Assembly: GCF_035917275.1 (NCBI RefSeq) | Contig: NZ_CP108508.1 | Coordinates: forward strand, 3,534,001-3,598,000 | DNA from: Streptomyces sp. NBC_01237 | Lineage (GTDB): Bacteria > Actinomycetota > Actinomycetes > Streptomycetales > Streptomycetaceae | Length of the DNA stretch: 64,000 bases | Reading direction: 5' to 3' | Part shown: piece after piece, positions 26,335 through 38,313 of the stretch | Layout of the letters: every line of letters starts with the position of its first letter | How positions within the stretch are numbered: position 1 is the stretch's first letter | Position numbers and translations under genes: made by a program | The notes under the pieces: generated by a model | Seen by the model: only the letters and a program-made list of their open reading frames with translations | Told to the model about the DNA's origin: nothing | The model's database searches: none

Positions 26335-26832
26335 ATGCAAGGCCAGAATCAGCACACCTCCACCCGCTTCCCCGTCGCCGTCGACGCCGCCCTGCGCGAC
26401 GCCGGCTGGGTGCCGGGGCGCTGGGACATCCGGCAGGCAGAGGAATGGGCGGACGCACTGCGTTCCCACGCCTCACCGGCCGGACATCAGCACGCCGTCT
26501 TCCCGGCGGCCGTCGAGGTCTGGGCGGAGTTCGGGGGGCTGCACATCACCGCGTCCGCGCCCGGCCGCCAGATCGCCCCGGCCTCGGTGCGCATGGACCC
26601 GCTGAGCGGGCTCCATCTGGCCCGGACGCTGGGCGACCTCGGGCGGGCCCTGGAGACGGAGGTGAGCCCGCTCGGCGAGGAGGGGGAGGGCCAGGCCGTG
26701 CTCGCGATCGACAGCGAGGGCCGGGTCTACAGCATCGACCACACGGGCGACTGGTACCTCGGTGCGGACATCGACCAGGCCCTGGCCACCCTGGTGACCG
26801 GCGCCCAACCGTCCCGCCTGACCTCGGGCTGA
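26335..26832 (+). CDS. SUKH-3 family immunity protein
   Basis: This 165-aa protein fits SUKH-3: DAALRDAGWVPGR near the N-terminus, a central FPAAVEVWAEFGGLHI segment, a VLAIDSEGRVYSIDHTGDWYLG strand pair and a short C-terminal helix. It follows the YwqJ deaminase gene by 10 bp, so it is the natural candidate to bind and block that deaminase. Cytoplasmic; no membrane segment. Confidence 0.83.
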   Translation: MQGQNQHTSTRFPVAVDAALRDAGWVPGRWDIRQAEEWADALRSHASPAGHQHAVFPAAVEVWAEFGGLHITASAPGRQIAPASVRMDPLSGLHLARTLGDLGRALETEVSPLGEEGEGQAVLAIDSEGRVYSIDHTGDWYLGADIDQALATLVTGAQPSRLTSG

Positions 26833-26838
26833 CAGCGG

Positions 26839-27010
26839 GCCGGCCCCCGGCCGACGCCGGGCCGACCTCGGACCGACCACCGACGGACACCGGGATGGCC
26901 TCGGACCGACCGCCGGCTGACACCGGGCTGACCTCGGACCGACCGCCGGACCGGCCTCGTGCCGACTGCCGGGCCGGGCTGCCGGGCCGGGCTGATCGCT
27001 CCCCGGCCGG
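26839..27010. repeat. degenerate tandem repeat after SUKH-3 gene
   Basis: About five imperfect copies of a 30-38-bp unit built on GGCTGACACCGGGCTGACC and CTCGGACCGACCGCCGG fill the space between the convergent SUKH-3 and kinase genes. No gene is supported. Direct and inverted elements could fold, so it may also end transcription. Confidence 0.55.
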
Positions 27011-27079
27011 TCCGGCGTGAGCCGGTCCGGCGTGCGGGCCGACGCCGGTGTCCCCCGGCCCCGGGCCGTGCGCGGTGCC

Positions 27080-28393
27080 TCAGCCCCGGTCCGGCAGTAC
27101 CGCCGACACCCGGAAGCCCCCCGCGTCCGTCGGGCCGGAGACGAACACACCCCCGAGCCCCAGCACCCGCTCCCGCATCCCGACCAGCCCGTTGCCCCCG
27201 CTCGGCAGGCCCGCGTCCGCCGCGGCGCTGTCCGAGGGGCCGTTCTCGACCTGCATCGCGACCTCCTCGCCACGGTGCGCGAGCCGTACCCAGGTCTTCG
27301 CCCCCGCCGCGTGCTTGTGCACGTTCGTCAGGGCTTCCTGCACCACCCGGTACGCGGTCTGCTCGACCTCGGGCGCGTACGGGCGCAGCTCGCCGTCGAC
27401 CGACAGCTCGACGGTCATCCCCGCCTCGCGGGACTGCGCGACGAGCACCTCCAGCTGGTGCAGGCGCGGCCCGTCCTCGCTCGCGGCGGCGGCCGCGGCG
27501 GCAGCCGCCCGGCCCACCTCGGCGAGCGGTACCCGGCCGGCCGCCGCGGGGGCGGCCAGCGCGTCCCCGCTGCGCAGGACACCGAGCATCTCGCGGAGCT
27601 CGGTCAGCGCCTGGCGCCCCATGTCGCCGACCAGCGCGGCGTTGCGCACGGCCTTCGCGGGGTCCTTCGGGGCGACCGCCTGGAGGGCCGCCGCGTGGAC
27701 GACCATCAGGCTGACCCGGTGGGCGACCACGTCGTGCATCTCCCGGGCGATCCGGGTCCGCTCCTCGGTCCGCGCCCACTCGGCGCGCTCCTCGGCCCGG
27801 TCGGCGAGGAGCGACAGCTCCCGCTCCAGGGAGTCCGCCCGTTCGCGCAGGCTCTCCATGAGCCGGCGCCTGGCCCCTATGTAGAGGCCGAACAGCAGCG
27901 CGGGCGCCGTCAGCCCCAGCGACATGAAGCCGGACACCAGCGGTACGTACCAGTCGCCGGGCCCGAAGTCGGCCTGCTCGGTGACGCTCTGGCGCAGCCG
28001 TACATAGGTGACGATGAACGTGCCGAACAGCGACATGCCCGTCAGTACGACGGTGATCCTGCGCGGCACCTCGGACGCGGCCAGCGTGTAGAGGCCCACG
28101 AGGCCCATCAGGAAGCCCATCTCGGCCGGTGTCGTCGCGATCGACACCAGCACCACGGCGATCGGCCAGCGCCGCCGGACCACCAGAACCGCACCGGCGA
28201 TCAGCCCGAACAGCACCCCGATCGGTACCGGCAGCCCGGTGTCCCGGGCGAACTCCACCCCCTCCAGCGCACACTCCAGCGCCGATACCAGCGCCAGCCC
28301 CACGTCCAGGGCGACACTGCGTCGCCGTTCCCACCACCAGTAGCCGCGGGTGGTCGATCCCGCCGCTTCCCGGTCTGCCCCCGTTGCGGTCAT
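27080..28393 (-). CDS. orphan sensor histidine kinase (HisKA_3, NarX/DesK class)
   Basis: This 437-aa kinase has an N-terminal membrane part with about five or six helices (residues 28-175), a coiled-coil segment (RLMESLRERADSLERELSLL), a HisKA_3 dimerisation box EERTRIAREMHDVVAHRV with the phosphoacceptor His, and a HATPase domain (N-box VQEALTNVHKHAAG, G-box GNGLVGMRERV). The signal is unknown; no periplasmic domain is visible, so it may sense the membrane. No response regulator gene is adjacent; two orphan NarL regulators lie at 40.3 and 45.3 kb, but pairing cannot be claimed. A 10-Ala run lies between the two catalytic domains. Confidence 0.88.
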   Translation of the reverse strand: MTATGADREAAGSTTRGYWWWERRRSVALDVGLALVSALECALEGVEFARDTGLPVPIGVLFGLIAGAVLVVRRRWPIAVVLVSIATTPAEMGFLMGLVGLYTLAASEVPRRITVVLTGMSLFGTFIVTYVRLRQSVTEQADFGPGDWYVPLVSGFMSLGLTAPALLFGLYIGARRRLMESLRERADSLERELSLLADRAEERAEWARTEERTRIAREMHDVVAHRVSLMVVHAAALQAVAPKDPAKAVRNAALVGDMGRQALTELREMLGVLRSGDALAAPAAAGRVPLAEVGRAAAAAAAAASEDGPRLHQLEVLVAQSREAGMTVELSVDGELRPYAPEVEQTAYRVVQEALTNVHKHAAGAKTWVRLAHRGEEVAMQVENGPSDSAAADAGLPSGGNGLVGMRERVLGLGGVFVSGPTDAGGFRVSAVLPDRG

Positions 28394-28621
28394 GCCGTCC
28401 AGCCTACGGGCGCGCGCACCTCATTTTGGGGTGACCGGGGCACCACAGCGCCGAGTGCGAGCAAGAACACCGGCGACGGCCCCGGTGGCCGGGTTGTCAC
28501 CCTTGTCGCCTTCGTGACCAAGAGCGACGAGAGCTGTCGTCGCGTAGAAGGCACTTGGTACGGCATAGTGTTGGGTGCCGATCCGGCGGGCCGACATATT
28601 GTCCGGTTTAGCCGGAATCGA

Positions 28622-28694
28622 TCCCCCATGGTGTAATCAGGCAGCACTGCGGTTTTTGGTACCGTCTGTTCAGGTTCAAATCCTGATGGGGGAG
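28622..28694 (+). tRNA. tRNA-Gln (anticodon TTG)
   Basis: A cloverleaf can be drawn: acceptor TCCCCCA/TGGGGGA, anticodon stem GCGGT/ACCGT with loop TTTTGGT (anticodon TTG), T arm TCAGG-TTCAAAT-CCTGA, discriminator G. CCA is not encoded. It precedes glmU, as in other Streptomyces. Confidence 0.93.
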
Positions 28695-28705
28695 CACACG
28701 CTGAC

Positions 28706-28732
28706 GGGCCCCGACCTCACCGGTCGGGGCCC
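28706..28732 (+). terminator. terminator after tRNA-Gln
   Basis: An 11-bp perfect stem (GGGCCCCGACC and complement) with a 5-nt loop starts 12 bp after the tRNA and precedes the glmU start. Confidence 0.82.
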
Positions 28733-28803
28733 GCGCTCGTTTCCCGCGGAAACACCCCCGGTATCCTGCGGATGTCCACCACCCGAAGCCGAAGGGCACA
28801 TCC

Positions 28804-30252
28804 GTGAGCGCCAACAGCCCGGCAGCCGTCGTCGTCCTCGCAGCGGGTGAAGGCACCCGCATGAAGTCGAAGACCCCCAAGGTCCTGCACGAGATCTCCG
28901 GGCGCTCGCTCGTCGGACATGTCGTCGCCGCCTCCCGCGAACTGGACCCCCAGCACCTCGTCGTGGTCGTCGGCCACGCCGGTGAACAGGTCACCGCGCA
29001 CCTCTCCGCCGGTGACACCCCCGTACGGACCGCCTTCCAGGCCGAGCAGAACGGCACCGGCCACGCCGTGCGCATGGGGCTCCAGGAGCTCGGCGGAGTC
29101 GTCGAGGGCACCGTGATCGTCGTCTGCGGCGACACCCCGCTGCTCACCGGCGCGACGCTCACCGCGCTCGCCGCCACCCACGCCGCCGACGCCAACGCCG
29201 TCACCGTGCTGACCGCCGAGGTCCCGGACTCCACCGGCTACGGCCGCATCGTCCGCGACCCGGCCGACGGCGCGGTCACCGCGATCGTCGAGCACAAGGA
29301 CGCCACCGAGGCGCAGCGCACGATCGCGGAGATCAACTCCGGGGTGTTCGCCTTCGACGGCCGACTGCTCACGGACGCGCTCGGCAAGGTCCGTACGGAC
29401 AACAGCCAGGGCGAGGAGTACCTCACCGACGTCCTGTCCATCCTGCGCGAGTCCGGGCACCGCGTCGGCGCCTGCGTCACCGCTGACCACCGCGAGATCC
29501 TCGGCATCAACAACCGGCTGCAGCTCGCCCAGGCCCGCGCCCTGCTCAACGAGCGGCTGCTGGAGCGGGCGATGCTGGCGGGCGTGACGGTCATCGATCC
29601 GGCGTCGACGCTGATCGACGCCACGGTCACCTTCGAGCCGGACGCGATCGTGCACCCCGGCACCCAGCTGCTGGGGGCGACCCACCTGGCCGAGGACGCC
29701 GAAGTCGGCCCGAACACCCGGCTGAAGGACACCGTCGTCCACGCGGGCGCGCGCGTGGACAACACGGTCGCGGACTCGGCCGAGGTCGGGCCCGGGGCGT
29801 CGGTGGGCCCGTACGCGTATCTGCGGCCCGGTACACGGCTCGGCGCGAAGTCCAAGGCCGGTACGTACGTGGAGCTGAAGAACGCCACGATCGGCGAGGG
29901 CACGAAGGTCCCGCACCTGAGCTACGTGGGCGACGCGACGATCGGTGACCACACCAACATCGGCGCGGCCAGCGTGTTCGTGAACTACGACGGGGTGGCG
30001 AAGCACCACACGACGATCGGCTCCCACTGCCGGACCGGGTCGGACAATATGTTTGTGGCGCCTGTCACGGTGGGGGACGGTGCCTACACCGCCGCCGGGT
30101 CGGTCATCACCAAGGACGTGCCCGCCGGTTCGCTGGCCGTCGCGCGGGGCCAGCAGCGGAATATCGAGGGTTGGGTGGCCCGGAAGCGTCCGGGCAGCGC
30201 CGCCGCGCAGGCGGCCCAGGCCGCGTCCGGGGAGACCGACGGCGAAAGCTGA
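28804..30252 (+). CDS. glmU: bifunctional GlmU acetyltransferase/uridyltransferase
   Basis: This 482-aa enzyme makes UDP-GlcNAc from GlcN-1-P in two steps for peptidoglycan and glycan synthesis. The N-terminal uridyltransferase has LAAGEGTRMKS (nucleotide loop) and the GDTPLL motif. After about residue 255 a left-handed beta-helix of hexapeptide repeats (LGATHL.EDAEVGPNT) forms the acetyltransferase, with the HLSYVGDA and NYDG motifs. The C-terminus has an Ala-rich tail. The GTG start at 28804 follows GAAGGGC. prs follows 119 bp downstream. Confidence 0.97.
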   Translation: MSANSPAAVVVLAAGEGTRMKSKTPKVLHEISGRSLVGHVVAASRELDPQHLVVVVGHAGEQVTAHLSAGDTPVRTAFQAEQNGTGHAVRMGLQELGGVVEGTVIVVCGDTPLLTGATLTALAATHAADANAVTVLTAEVPDSTGYGRIVRDPADGAVTAIVEHKDATEAQRTIAEINSGVFAFDGRLLTDALGKVRTDNSQGEEYLTDVLSILRESGHRVGACVTADHREILGINNRLQLAQARALLNERLLERAMLAGVTVIDPASTLIDATVTFEPDAIVHPGTQLLGATHLAEDAEVGPNTRLKDTVVHAGARVDNTVADSAEVGPGASVGPYAYLRPGTRLGAKSKAGTYVELKNATIGEGTKVPHLSYVGDATIGDHTNIGAASVFVNYDGVAKHHTTIGSHCRTGSDNMFVAPVTVGDGAYTAAGSVITKDVPAGSLAVARGQQRNIEGWVARKRPGSAAAQAAQAASGETDGES

Positions 30253-30371
30253 CCGGAAACAGGTGCGCCCGACACGGCGTACCGTGATAGATGCTCACCC
30301 ATTTCGGCTGGCTCGTTGCACATCGGGACCTATGCGTGCAGCGCCAGATACACGTCTGAGGAGACTGTGCT

Positions 30372-31349
30372 GTGACCGGGATCAAGACGACCGGCGAGAA
30401 GAAACTGATGCTCTTCTCCGGCCGCGCCCACCCCGAGCTGGCCGAGGAGGTCGCACACCAGCTGGGTGTCGGTCTCGTGCCGACGAAGGCCTTCGATTTC
30501 GCCAACGGTGAGATCTACGTGCGTTTCCAGGAGTCCGCCCGCGGCGCCGACTGCTTCCTGATCCAGAGCCACACGGCTCCGATCAATAAGTGGATCATGG
30601 AGCAGCTGATCATGCTGGACGCGCTGAAGCGCGCTTCGGCCCGTTCCATCACCGTGATCGTGCCGTTCTACGGCTACGCCCGTCAGGACAAGAAGCACCG
30701 CGGCCGCGAGCCGATCTCGGCCCGTCTGATCGCGGACCTGATGAAGACGGCGGGTGCCGACCGCATCCTCACCGTCGATCTGCACACCGACCAGATCCAG
30801 GGCTTCTTCGACGGCCCGGTGGACCACCTGTTCGCGCTGCCGATCCTGGCCGACTACGTCGGTGCGAAGGTCGACCGCTCGAAGCTGACGATCGTCTCCC
30901 CGGACGCCGGCCGCGTGCGCGTCGCCGACCGCTGGTGCGACCGCCTGGACGCCCCGCTGGCGATCGTCCACAAGCGCCGCGACAAGGACGTTCCCAACCA
31001 GGTCAGCGTCCACGAGGTCGTCGGCAACGTCGAGGGCCGGGTCTGTGTCCTGGTCGACGACATGATCGACACCGGTGGCACGATCTGCGCCGCCGCCGAC
31101 GCCCTGTTCGCCCACGGAGCCGAGGACGTCATAGTGACGGCGACCCACGGCGTGCTGTCCGGCCCGGCCGCCGACCGCCTGAAGAACTCCAAGGTCAGCG
31201 AGTTCGTGTTCACGGACACGCTGCCGACGCCGGGCGAGCTGGAACTCGACAAGATCACGGTGCTCTCGATCGCGCCGACGATCGCGCGCGCGGTGCGCGA
31301 GGTCTTCGAGGACGGTTCGGTGACGAGCCTCTTCGAGGAGCAGGAGTAA
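30372..31349 (+). CDS. prs: ribose-phosphate pyrophosphokinase
   Basis: This 325-aa PRPP synthetase has the ATP loop FANGEIYVRFQES, the KKHRGREPISARL segment, the VTVDLHTDQ-like ILTVDLHTDQIQGFF box and the PRPP-binding motif VLVDDMIDTGGT. It makes PRPP for nucleotide, His and Trp synthesis. GTG at 30372 with GAGGAG 10 nt upstream. The glmU-prs pair is conserved in high-GC Gram-positives. Confidence 0.97.
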   Translation: MTGIKTTGEKKLMLFSGRAHPELAEEVAHQLGVGLVPTKAFDFANGEIYVRFQESARGADCFLIQSHTAPINKWIMEQLIMLDALKRASARSITVIVPFYGYARQDKKHRGREPISARLIADLMKTAGADRILTVDLHTDQIQGFFDGPVDHLFALPILADYVGAKVDRSKLTIVSPDAGRVRVADRWCDRLDAPLAIVHKRRDKDVPNQVSVHEVVGNVEGRVCVLVDDMIDTGGTICAAADALFAHGAEDVIVTATHGVLSGPAADRLKNSKVSEFVFTDTLPTPGELELDKITVLSIAPTIARAVREVFEDGSVTSLFEEQE

Positions 31350-31390
31350 TCCCTGCTCAGGCCGTGCCCGTAAGGGCGCGGTAGATCCAC

Positions 31391-31464
31391 TTTGGGGTGC
31401 GGCCTCCCCGCCGGGTAGACTCAGCGAGTTGCTCGGCGAGGGAGGCCGTACCTTTCGGTACGGC
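31391..31464 (+). promoter_or_regulatory. putative rplY promoter and leader hairpins
   Basis: TTGGGG (31392-31397) and TAGACT (31416-31421) with an 18-bp spacer resemble a housekeeping promoter. Downstream, CCGTACC-TTTC-GGTACGG (31447-31464) forms a tight hairpin in the roughly 120-nt leader. A longer 9-bp pairing (31400-31408 with 31440-31448) would form only in read-through transcripts from prs. Confidence 0.4.
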
Positions 31465-31549
31465 GGTCCGTTATCGACGCGCTCTTCGTAGCAGGCCTGT
31501 CGTGGGCCGGGTGACCATTCGAGTTTCGTCACTTACGAGGAGTGCAACC

Positions 31550-32134
31550 ATGGCTGAGATCAAGCTCGCCGCTCAGGTCCGTACCGAGTTCGGCAAGGGC
31601 GCCGCCCGCCGCACCCGTCGTGCCAACCTGGTTCCCGCCGTCATCTACGGCCACGGCGCCGAGTCGGTCCACATCAACCTGCCGGCCCACGAGCTTCAGC
31701 TCGCGCTCCGCACCGCCAACGTCCTGATCGGTCTGGAGATCGACGGCAAGGACGCCCTGGTCATCCCGAAGGCCGTGCAGCGCAACGCCCTCAAGGGCAA
31801 CATCGAGCACGTCGACCTGCTGACCGTCAAGCGCGGCGAGAAGGTCAACGTCGAGATCGCCGTGCACGTCGAGGGCGAGCTGGCCCCGGGCGGCAACCTG
31901 CTGGAGTACGTGCAGAACACCCTGCTCGTCGAGGCCGAGGCCACCCACATCCCCGAGTCCGTCACGGTCTCCATCGCGGGTCTGGACGCCGGTGACTCGA
32001 TCCTGGCCAAGGACATCCCGCTGCCCGCCGGCTCCGTGCTGGCCGGCGACGAGGACGCCGTCGTGCTCCAGATCGTCGCCGCGCAGGCCGAGGAGCCGAC
32101 CGCCGACGCCGAGGCCGCGGCCACCGAGGCCTGA
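31550..32134 (+). CDS. rplY: 50S ribosomal protein L25/general stress protein Ctc
   Basis: This 194-aa protein has the L25 5S-rRNA-binding domain (about residues 1-90: [24 protein letters not shown]) and the C-terminal CTC/TL5 beta domain (about 95-180), then an acidic Ala-rich tail. It binds 5S rRNA in the large subunit. The ATG at 31550 with GAGGAG upstream is clear; the longer frame from 31397 overlaps the leader and is rejected. pth follows, a common pairing. Confidence 0.96.
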   Translation: MAEIKLAAQVRTEFGKGAARRTRRANLVPAVIYGHGAESVHINLPAHELQLALRTANVLIGLEIDGKDALVIPKAVQRNALKGNIEHVDLLTVKRGEKVNVEIAVHVEGELAPGGNLLEYVQNTLLVEAEATHIPESVTVSIAGLDAGDSILAKDIPLPAGSVLAGDEDAVVLQIVAAQAEEPTADAEAAATEA

Positions 32135-32283
32135 GCCTCGCCGCGTGCTGCTCCACCTGCTTGACTGACGGGGCGGCGGAACCCTTCCGGGTCTCCGCCG
32201 CCCCGTCCGCCTGTACCGGCCTTCCGCACCCACGCACCCACCCTTCCGTACCCGCCCTTCCGCACCCGAGGAGAACCCGCGCG

Positions 32284-32877
32284 ATGTCCGACGCCACCGA
32301 CCCCTGGCTCATCGTGGGCCTGGGCAATCCCGGTCCGGAGTACGCGGCGAACCGGCACAACGTCGGCTTCCTGGTCGCCGACCTGCTGGCGGAGCGGATC
32401 GGCGGGAAGTTCAAGCGGGCCCAGAAGGCGCAGGCCCAGGTCGTGGAGGGCCGGATCGGTCCGCCGGGACCGGAGAACCGCCGGGTGATCCTGGCGAAGC
32501 CGATGTCGTACATGAATCTGTCCGGTGGGCCGGTGACGGCGCTGCGCGACTTCTACAAGGTGCCCACGGACCACATCGTGGCCGTCCACGACGAGCTGGA
32601 CATCGACTACGGCGCGCTGCGGCTGAAGCTCGGCGGCGGCGACAACGGGCACAACGGGCTGAAGTCGATGACCAAGTCGATGGGCCCGGACTACCACCGG
32701 GTGCGGTTCGGGATCGGCCGGCCGCCGGGCCGGATGCAGGTGGCGGACTTCGTGCTGAAGGACTTCTCGTCCACGGAGCGCAAGGAGCTGGCGTTCCTGG
32801 TGGACCGGGCGGCGGACTCGGTGGAGTGCCTGCTGGCGGAGGGGCTGGAGCGGGCGCAGAGCGCGTACAACTCCTGA
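32284..32877 (+). CDS. pth: peptidyl-tRNA hydrolase
   Basis: This 197-aa enzyme releases tRNA from stalled peptidyl-tRNA. It shows [18 protein letters not shown] with catalytic His, [13 protein letters not shown], the HDELDIDYG motif and [16 protein letters not shown] precedes the ATG at 32284. It lies 149 bp after rplY. Confidence 0.97.
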   Translation: MSDATDPWLIVGLGNPGPEYAANRHNVGFLVADLLAERIGGKFKRAQKAQAQVVEGRIGPPGPENRRVILAKPMSYMNLSGGPVTALRDFYKVPTDHIVAVHDELDIDYGALRLKLGGGDNGHNGLKSMTKSMGPDYHRVRFGIGRPPGRMQVADFVLKDFSSTERKELAFLVDRAADSVECLLAEGLERAQSAYNS

Positions 32878-32985
32878 CATTCCCGCTGTTTCCCCGCCGG
32901 TCCCTCACCGATTCCCCGGTGGTTGTACGGCGATTTTCGGCCACAGGTTGACCCGGGGTACGGGTCTGGCCAAGGATCTGCCCCC

Positions 32986-33456
32986 ATGAAGCGGAGCTCT
33001 TCCCACCGCACGTTGCTCATCGGCCGGGTGGCCGCCATGGGTCTCGTTGCCCTGTTGTTGCTGGTCGCGGGCGCGTGGTCGTCCTGGAACACCGCGCATC
33101 ACGTCGTCCTGAGCAAGGGCCGCGAGCACGGCACGATGACGGTCACCGGGTGCGGTGAGGAGGTGTGCACGGGTCCCTACGAACCGGACGCGAAGTCACC
33201 GGACCGTACGCGGCTGACCGTGGAGAAGTCCGTCGCGGCGAAGAAGGGGGACCGGTTCCCCGTGGTCGTGAAGCCCGGTACCGATGACGTCGTGCGCGCC
33301 GGTACCCCGGGATTCCTGCACGCCTGGATGCCGCTGGGCGGTTCGCTGCTGCTGGCCGCCCTGATCGTCGGCGGCGGGATGCGGCTGACCCGGACCGCGT
33401 GGGGTTTCGGGCTGGCGGGCACGGCCCTGCTGGTCGCGACGTTCGTCGCGCTCTGA
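32986..33456 (+). CDS. small membrane protein of unknown function
   Basis: This 156-aa protein has a membrane helix at about residues 10-32, a soluble domain of about 75 residues with two cysteines (TGCGEEVC) probably facing outside, then two C-terminal helices (about 112-132 and 137-155). I do not recognise the family. ATG at 32986 follows AAGGA. It lies in the pth-ppc gap and ends 33 bp from the convergent ppc stop. Confidence 0.7.
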   Translation: MKRSSSHRTLLIGRVAAMGLVALLLLVAGAWSSWNTAHHVVLSKGREHGTMTVTGCGEEVCTGPYEPDAKSPDRTRLTVEKSVAAKKGDRFPVVVKPGTDDVVRAGTPGFLHAWMPLGGSLLLAALIVGGGMRLTRTAWGFGLAGTALLVATFVAL

Positions 33457-33489
33457 CAGGACCGCACCCGCCGACGTCCGCCGGCCGGA

Positions 33490-36219
<2,730 letters not shown>

Positions 36220-36249
36220 AGTGTGCGGCTCCTTGCAGTGGTTGAGCAC

Positions 36250-36556
36250 GGGATCCGGGGCCCTTCGGCGCCAGCGGTGCTGTCGCCACGCCCCGACGAG
36301 CGGGTGCGGACCGCGCTGTCCGACCCTCCCAGGATAGGTGTCGTCGCAGGCGGCGTCTCCGCTGCCCCGAGGGGTGCGGGCGATGCCGTCGGCACCGGTC
36401 CCCTACCCGGTGTGCGTACGGGGTACCGCACGGGACGGGCTGGACCGGCCTCTCGTGTTGTGGGCCCGGTCACTGCCATACTTACCAAGCCGTAGGTTAC
36501 GGAAGCGTAGCCAGGGCCGTCCGTCGTATATCTCCTCACCCCACAGAGGATTCCCC
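36250..36556. other. divergent ppc/desaturase intergenic region
   Basis: About 300 bp hold both promoters. The only clear element is the palindrome at 36495-36512, described separately. No ORF is supported. Confidence 0.45.
36495..36512. promoter_or_regulatory. putative TetR operator before desaturase-tetR operon
   Basis: GGTTACG-gaag-CGTAGCC is an 18-bp near-perfect palindrome (one mismatch), 44 bp upstream of the desaturase ATG. TetR-type regulators of fatty-acid desaturases bind sites of this kind. The adjacent tetR gene is the obvious candidate binder; this is inference. Confidence 0.5.
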
Positions 36557-37540
36557 ATGCCGACCAGCCCCGATGTGATCGACGATCCCCAGCCGGCCGC
36601 GGAGGGCCGCGCACTGCCTCCCGCCACGCTCGGCGGCGACAAGAAGCGGTCGGTCGAGCAGATCGCCCTGCTGCTGTTCATCGTGGTGCCGTTCCTGGCC
36701 CTGGTCGCGGCGGTGCCGCTGGCCTGGGGGCGCGGTGTCAGCTGGCTCGATCTGGGTCTGCTGGTGGCCATGTACTACCTCGGCTGCCACGGGATCACGA
36801 TCGGCTTCCACCGCTACTTCACGCACGGCGCCTTCAAGGCGAAGCGTCCGCTGCGCCTCGCGATCGCCGTCGCCGGGTCGATGGCCGTGGAGGGTCCGCT
36901 GGTGCGCTGGGTGGCCGATCACCGCAAGCATCACCGGTTCTCCGACGCGGAGGGCGACCCGCACTCGCCGTGGCGCTTCGGCGAGAGCCTGCCGGCCCTG
37001 ATGAAGGGCCTGTGGTGGGCGCACATCGGCTGGATGTTCGACGAGGAGCGGACGTCGCAGGAGAAGTACGCCCCGGACCTGGTCAGGGACCCGGCCCTGG
37101 TCGCGATCTCCCGGCACTTCCTCACCTTCACCATCGTCTCGCTGGCGATCCCGCCGCTGGTCGGCGGTCTGGTGACGATGTCCTGGTGGGGCGCGGCGAC
37201 CGCGTTCTTCTGGGGGTCTCTGGTACGGGTGGCGCTGCTGCATCACGTCACCTGGTCGATCAACTCGATCTGCCACGCGGTCGGCAAGCGCCCCTTCAAG
37301 TCCCGTGACAGGTCCGGGAACGTGTGGTGGCTGGCGGTCCTGTCCTGCGGCGAGTCCTGGCACAACCTGCACCACGCGGACCCGACGAGCGCCCGGCACG
37401 GAGTGATGCGGGGCCAGGTCGATTCCAGTGCCCGGCTGATCCGTTGGTTCGAGCAGCTGGGCTGGGCGTACGACGTGCGGTGGCCGGACGCGGCCCGTAT
37501 CGCCTCCCGGCGCAAGCGCGTTCCGGCCGACGCGGCATGA
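36557..37540 (+). CDS. acyl-CoA/fatty-acid delta-9-type desaturase
   Basis: This 327-aa integral membrane di-iron desaturase has the three histidine boxes HRYFTH, HRKHHRF and HNLHH and four membrane helices. It introduces a double bond in acyl chains, probably for membrane fluidity. ATG at 36557 has AGAGGA upstream; longer starts add a non-homologous N-terminus. It overlaps the tetR start by 4 nt (ATGA), so one transcript is expected. Confidence 0.93.
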   Translation: MPTSPDVIDDPQPAAEGRALPPATLGGDKKRSVEQIALLLFIVVPFLALVAAVPLAWGRGVSWLDLGLLVAMYYLGCHGITIGFHRYFTHGAFKAKRPLRLAIAVAGSMAVEGPLVRWVADHRKHHRFSDAEGDPHSPWRFGESLPALMKGLWWAHIGWMFDEERTSQEKYAPDLVRDPALVAISRHFLTFTIVSLAIPPLVGGLVTMSWWGAATAFFWGSLVRVALLHHVTWSINSICHAVGKRPFKSRDRSGNVWWLAVLSCGESWHNLHHADPTSARHGVMRGQVDSSARLIRWFEQLGWAYDVRWPDAARIASRRKRVPADAA

Positions 37541-38223
37541 TTGACGACGTGGCGACCGACGGAAGCACCAGCGGCGAGAAGAGCAGACCCTCCCCCACGC
37601 GCCGGACCCGACGGGTCCGGATGACCGGCAAGGAGCGGCGCGAACAGCTGCTGGACATCGGACGCACCCTGTTCGCCGACAAGGGTTTCGAAGGCACCTC
37701 GGTGGAGGAGATCGCGGCCCGCGCCGGGGTCTCCAAGCCCGTCGTCTACGAGCACTTCGGCGGCAAGGAGGGGCTGTACGCCGTCGTGGTCGACCGTGAG
37801 ATGCGCCAGCTGCTGGACATGGTGACGGGCGCCCTCACGGCGGGTCACCCGCGCGAGCTGCTGGAGCAGGCCGCGTTCGCGCTGCTCGACTACATCGAGA
37901 CGTACACCGATGGCTTCCGCATCCTGGTCCGCGATTCGCCCGTCGCCCAGTCGACGGGCACGTTCGCGTCCCTGATCAGTGATATCGCCACCCAGGTCGA
38001 GGACATCCTGGGCCTGGAGTTCAAGGCCCGCGGCTTCGAGCCGAAGCTGGCCCCGCTGTACGCGCAGGCGCTGGTGGGCATGGTCGCGCTGACCGGCCAG
38101 TGGTGGCTGGACGTGCGCAAGCCGAAGAAGGCGGAGGTCGCCGCCCATCTGGTGAACCTGGCCTGGCACGGCCTGGAGAACCTGGAGTCGAAACCCCGCC
38201 TGATAGGCCACCGGAAGAACTGA
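37537..38223 (+). CDS. TetR-family regulator of the desaturase operon
   Basis: This 228-aa regulator has a basic N-terminal tail and a TetR helix-turn-helix at about residues 30-75 (REQLLDIGRTLFADKGFEGTSVEEIAARAGVSKPVVYEHFGGKEGLY). The C-terminal ligand domain is all-helical. Translational coupling with the desaturase indicates control of lipid unsaturation, perhaps with acyl-CoA as ligand. The likely target is the palindrome at 36495. Confidence 0.88.
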   Translation: MIDDVATDGSTSGEKSRPSPTRRTRRVRMTGKERREQLLDIGRTLFADKGFEGTSVEEIAARAGVSKPVVYEHFGGKEGLYAVVVDREMRQLLDMVTGALTAGHPRELLEQAAFALLDYIETYTDGFRILVRDSPVAQSTGTFASLISDIATQVEDILGLEFKARGFEPKLAPLYAQALVGMVALTGQWWLDVRKPKKAEVAAHLVNLAWHGLENLESKPRLIGHRKN

Positions 38224-38313
38224 GCCGACGCGTCACTCGTTGCGGTGACGACCTGGGATAACCCACCCCTACTGTGGTCAACAGGGCCAAGAATCCCGTC
38301 CATGGGAGGAATC

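Noticed and set aside
27080..28393. Two-component system with a neighbouring regulator
   Set aside because: No response regulator gene adjoins the kinase; the nearest are 12 and 17 kb away with unrelated neighbours.
31397..31549. Longer L25 with 51 extra N-terminal residues
   Set aside because: The extra part overlaps the promoter and hairpin leader, and the GAGGAG before 31550 gives the standard L25 start.
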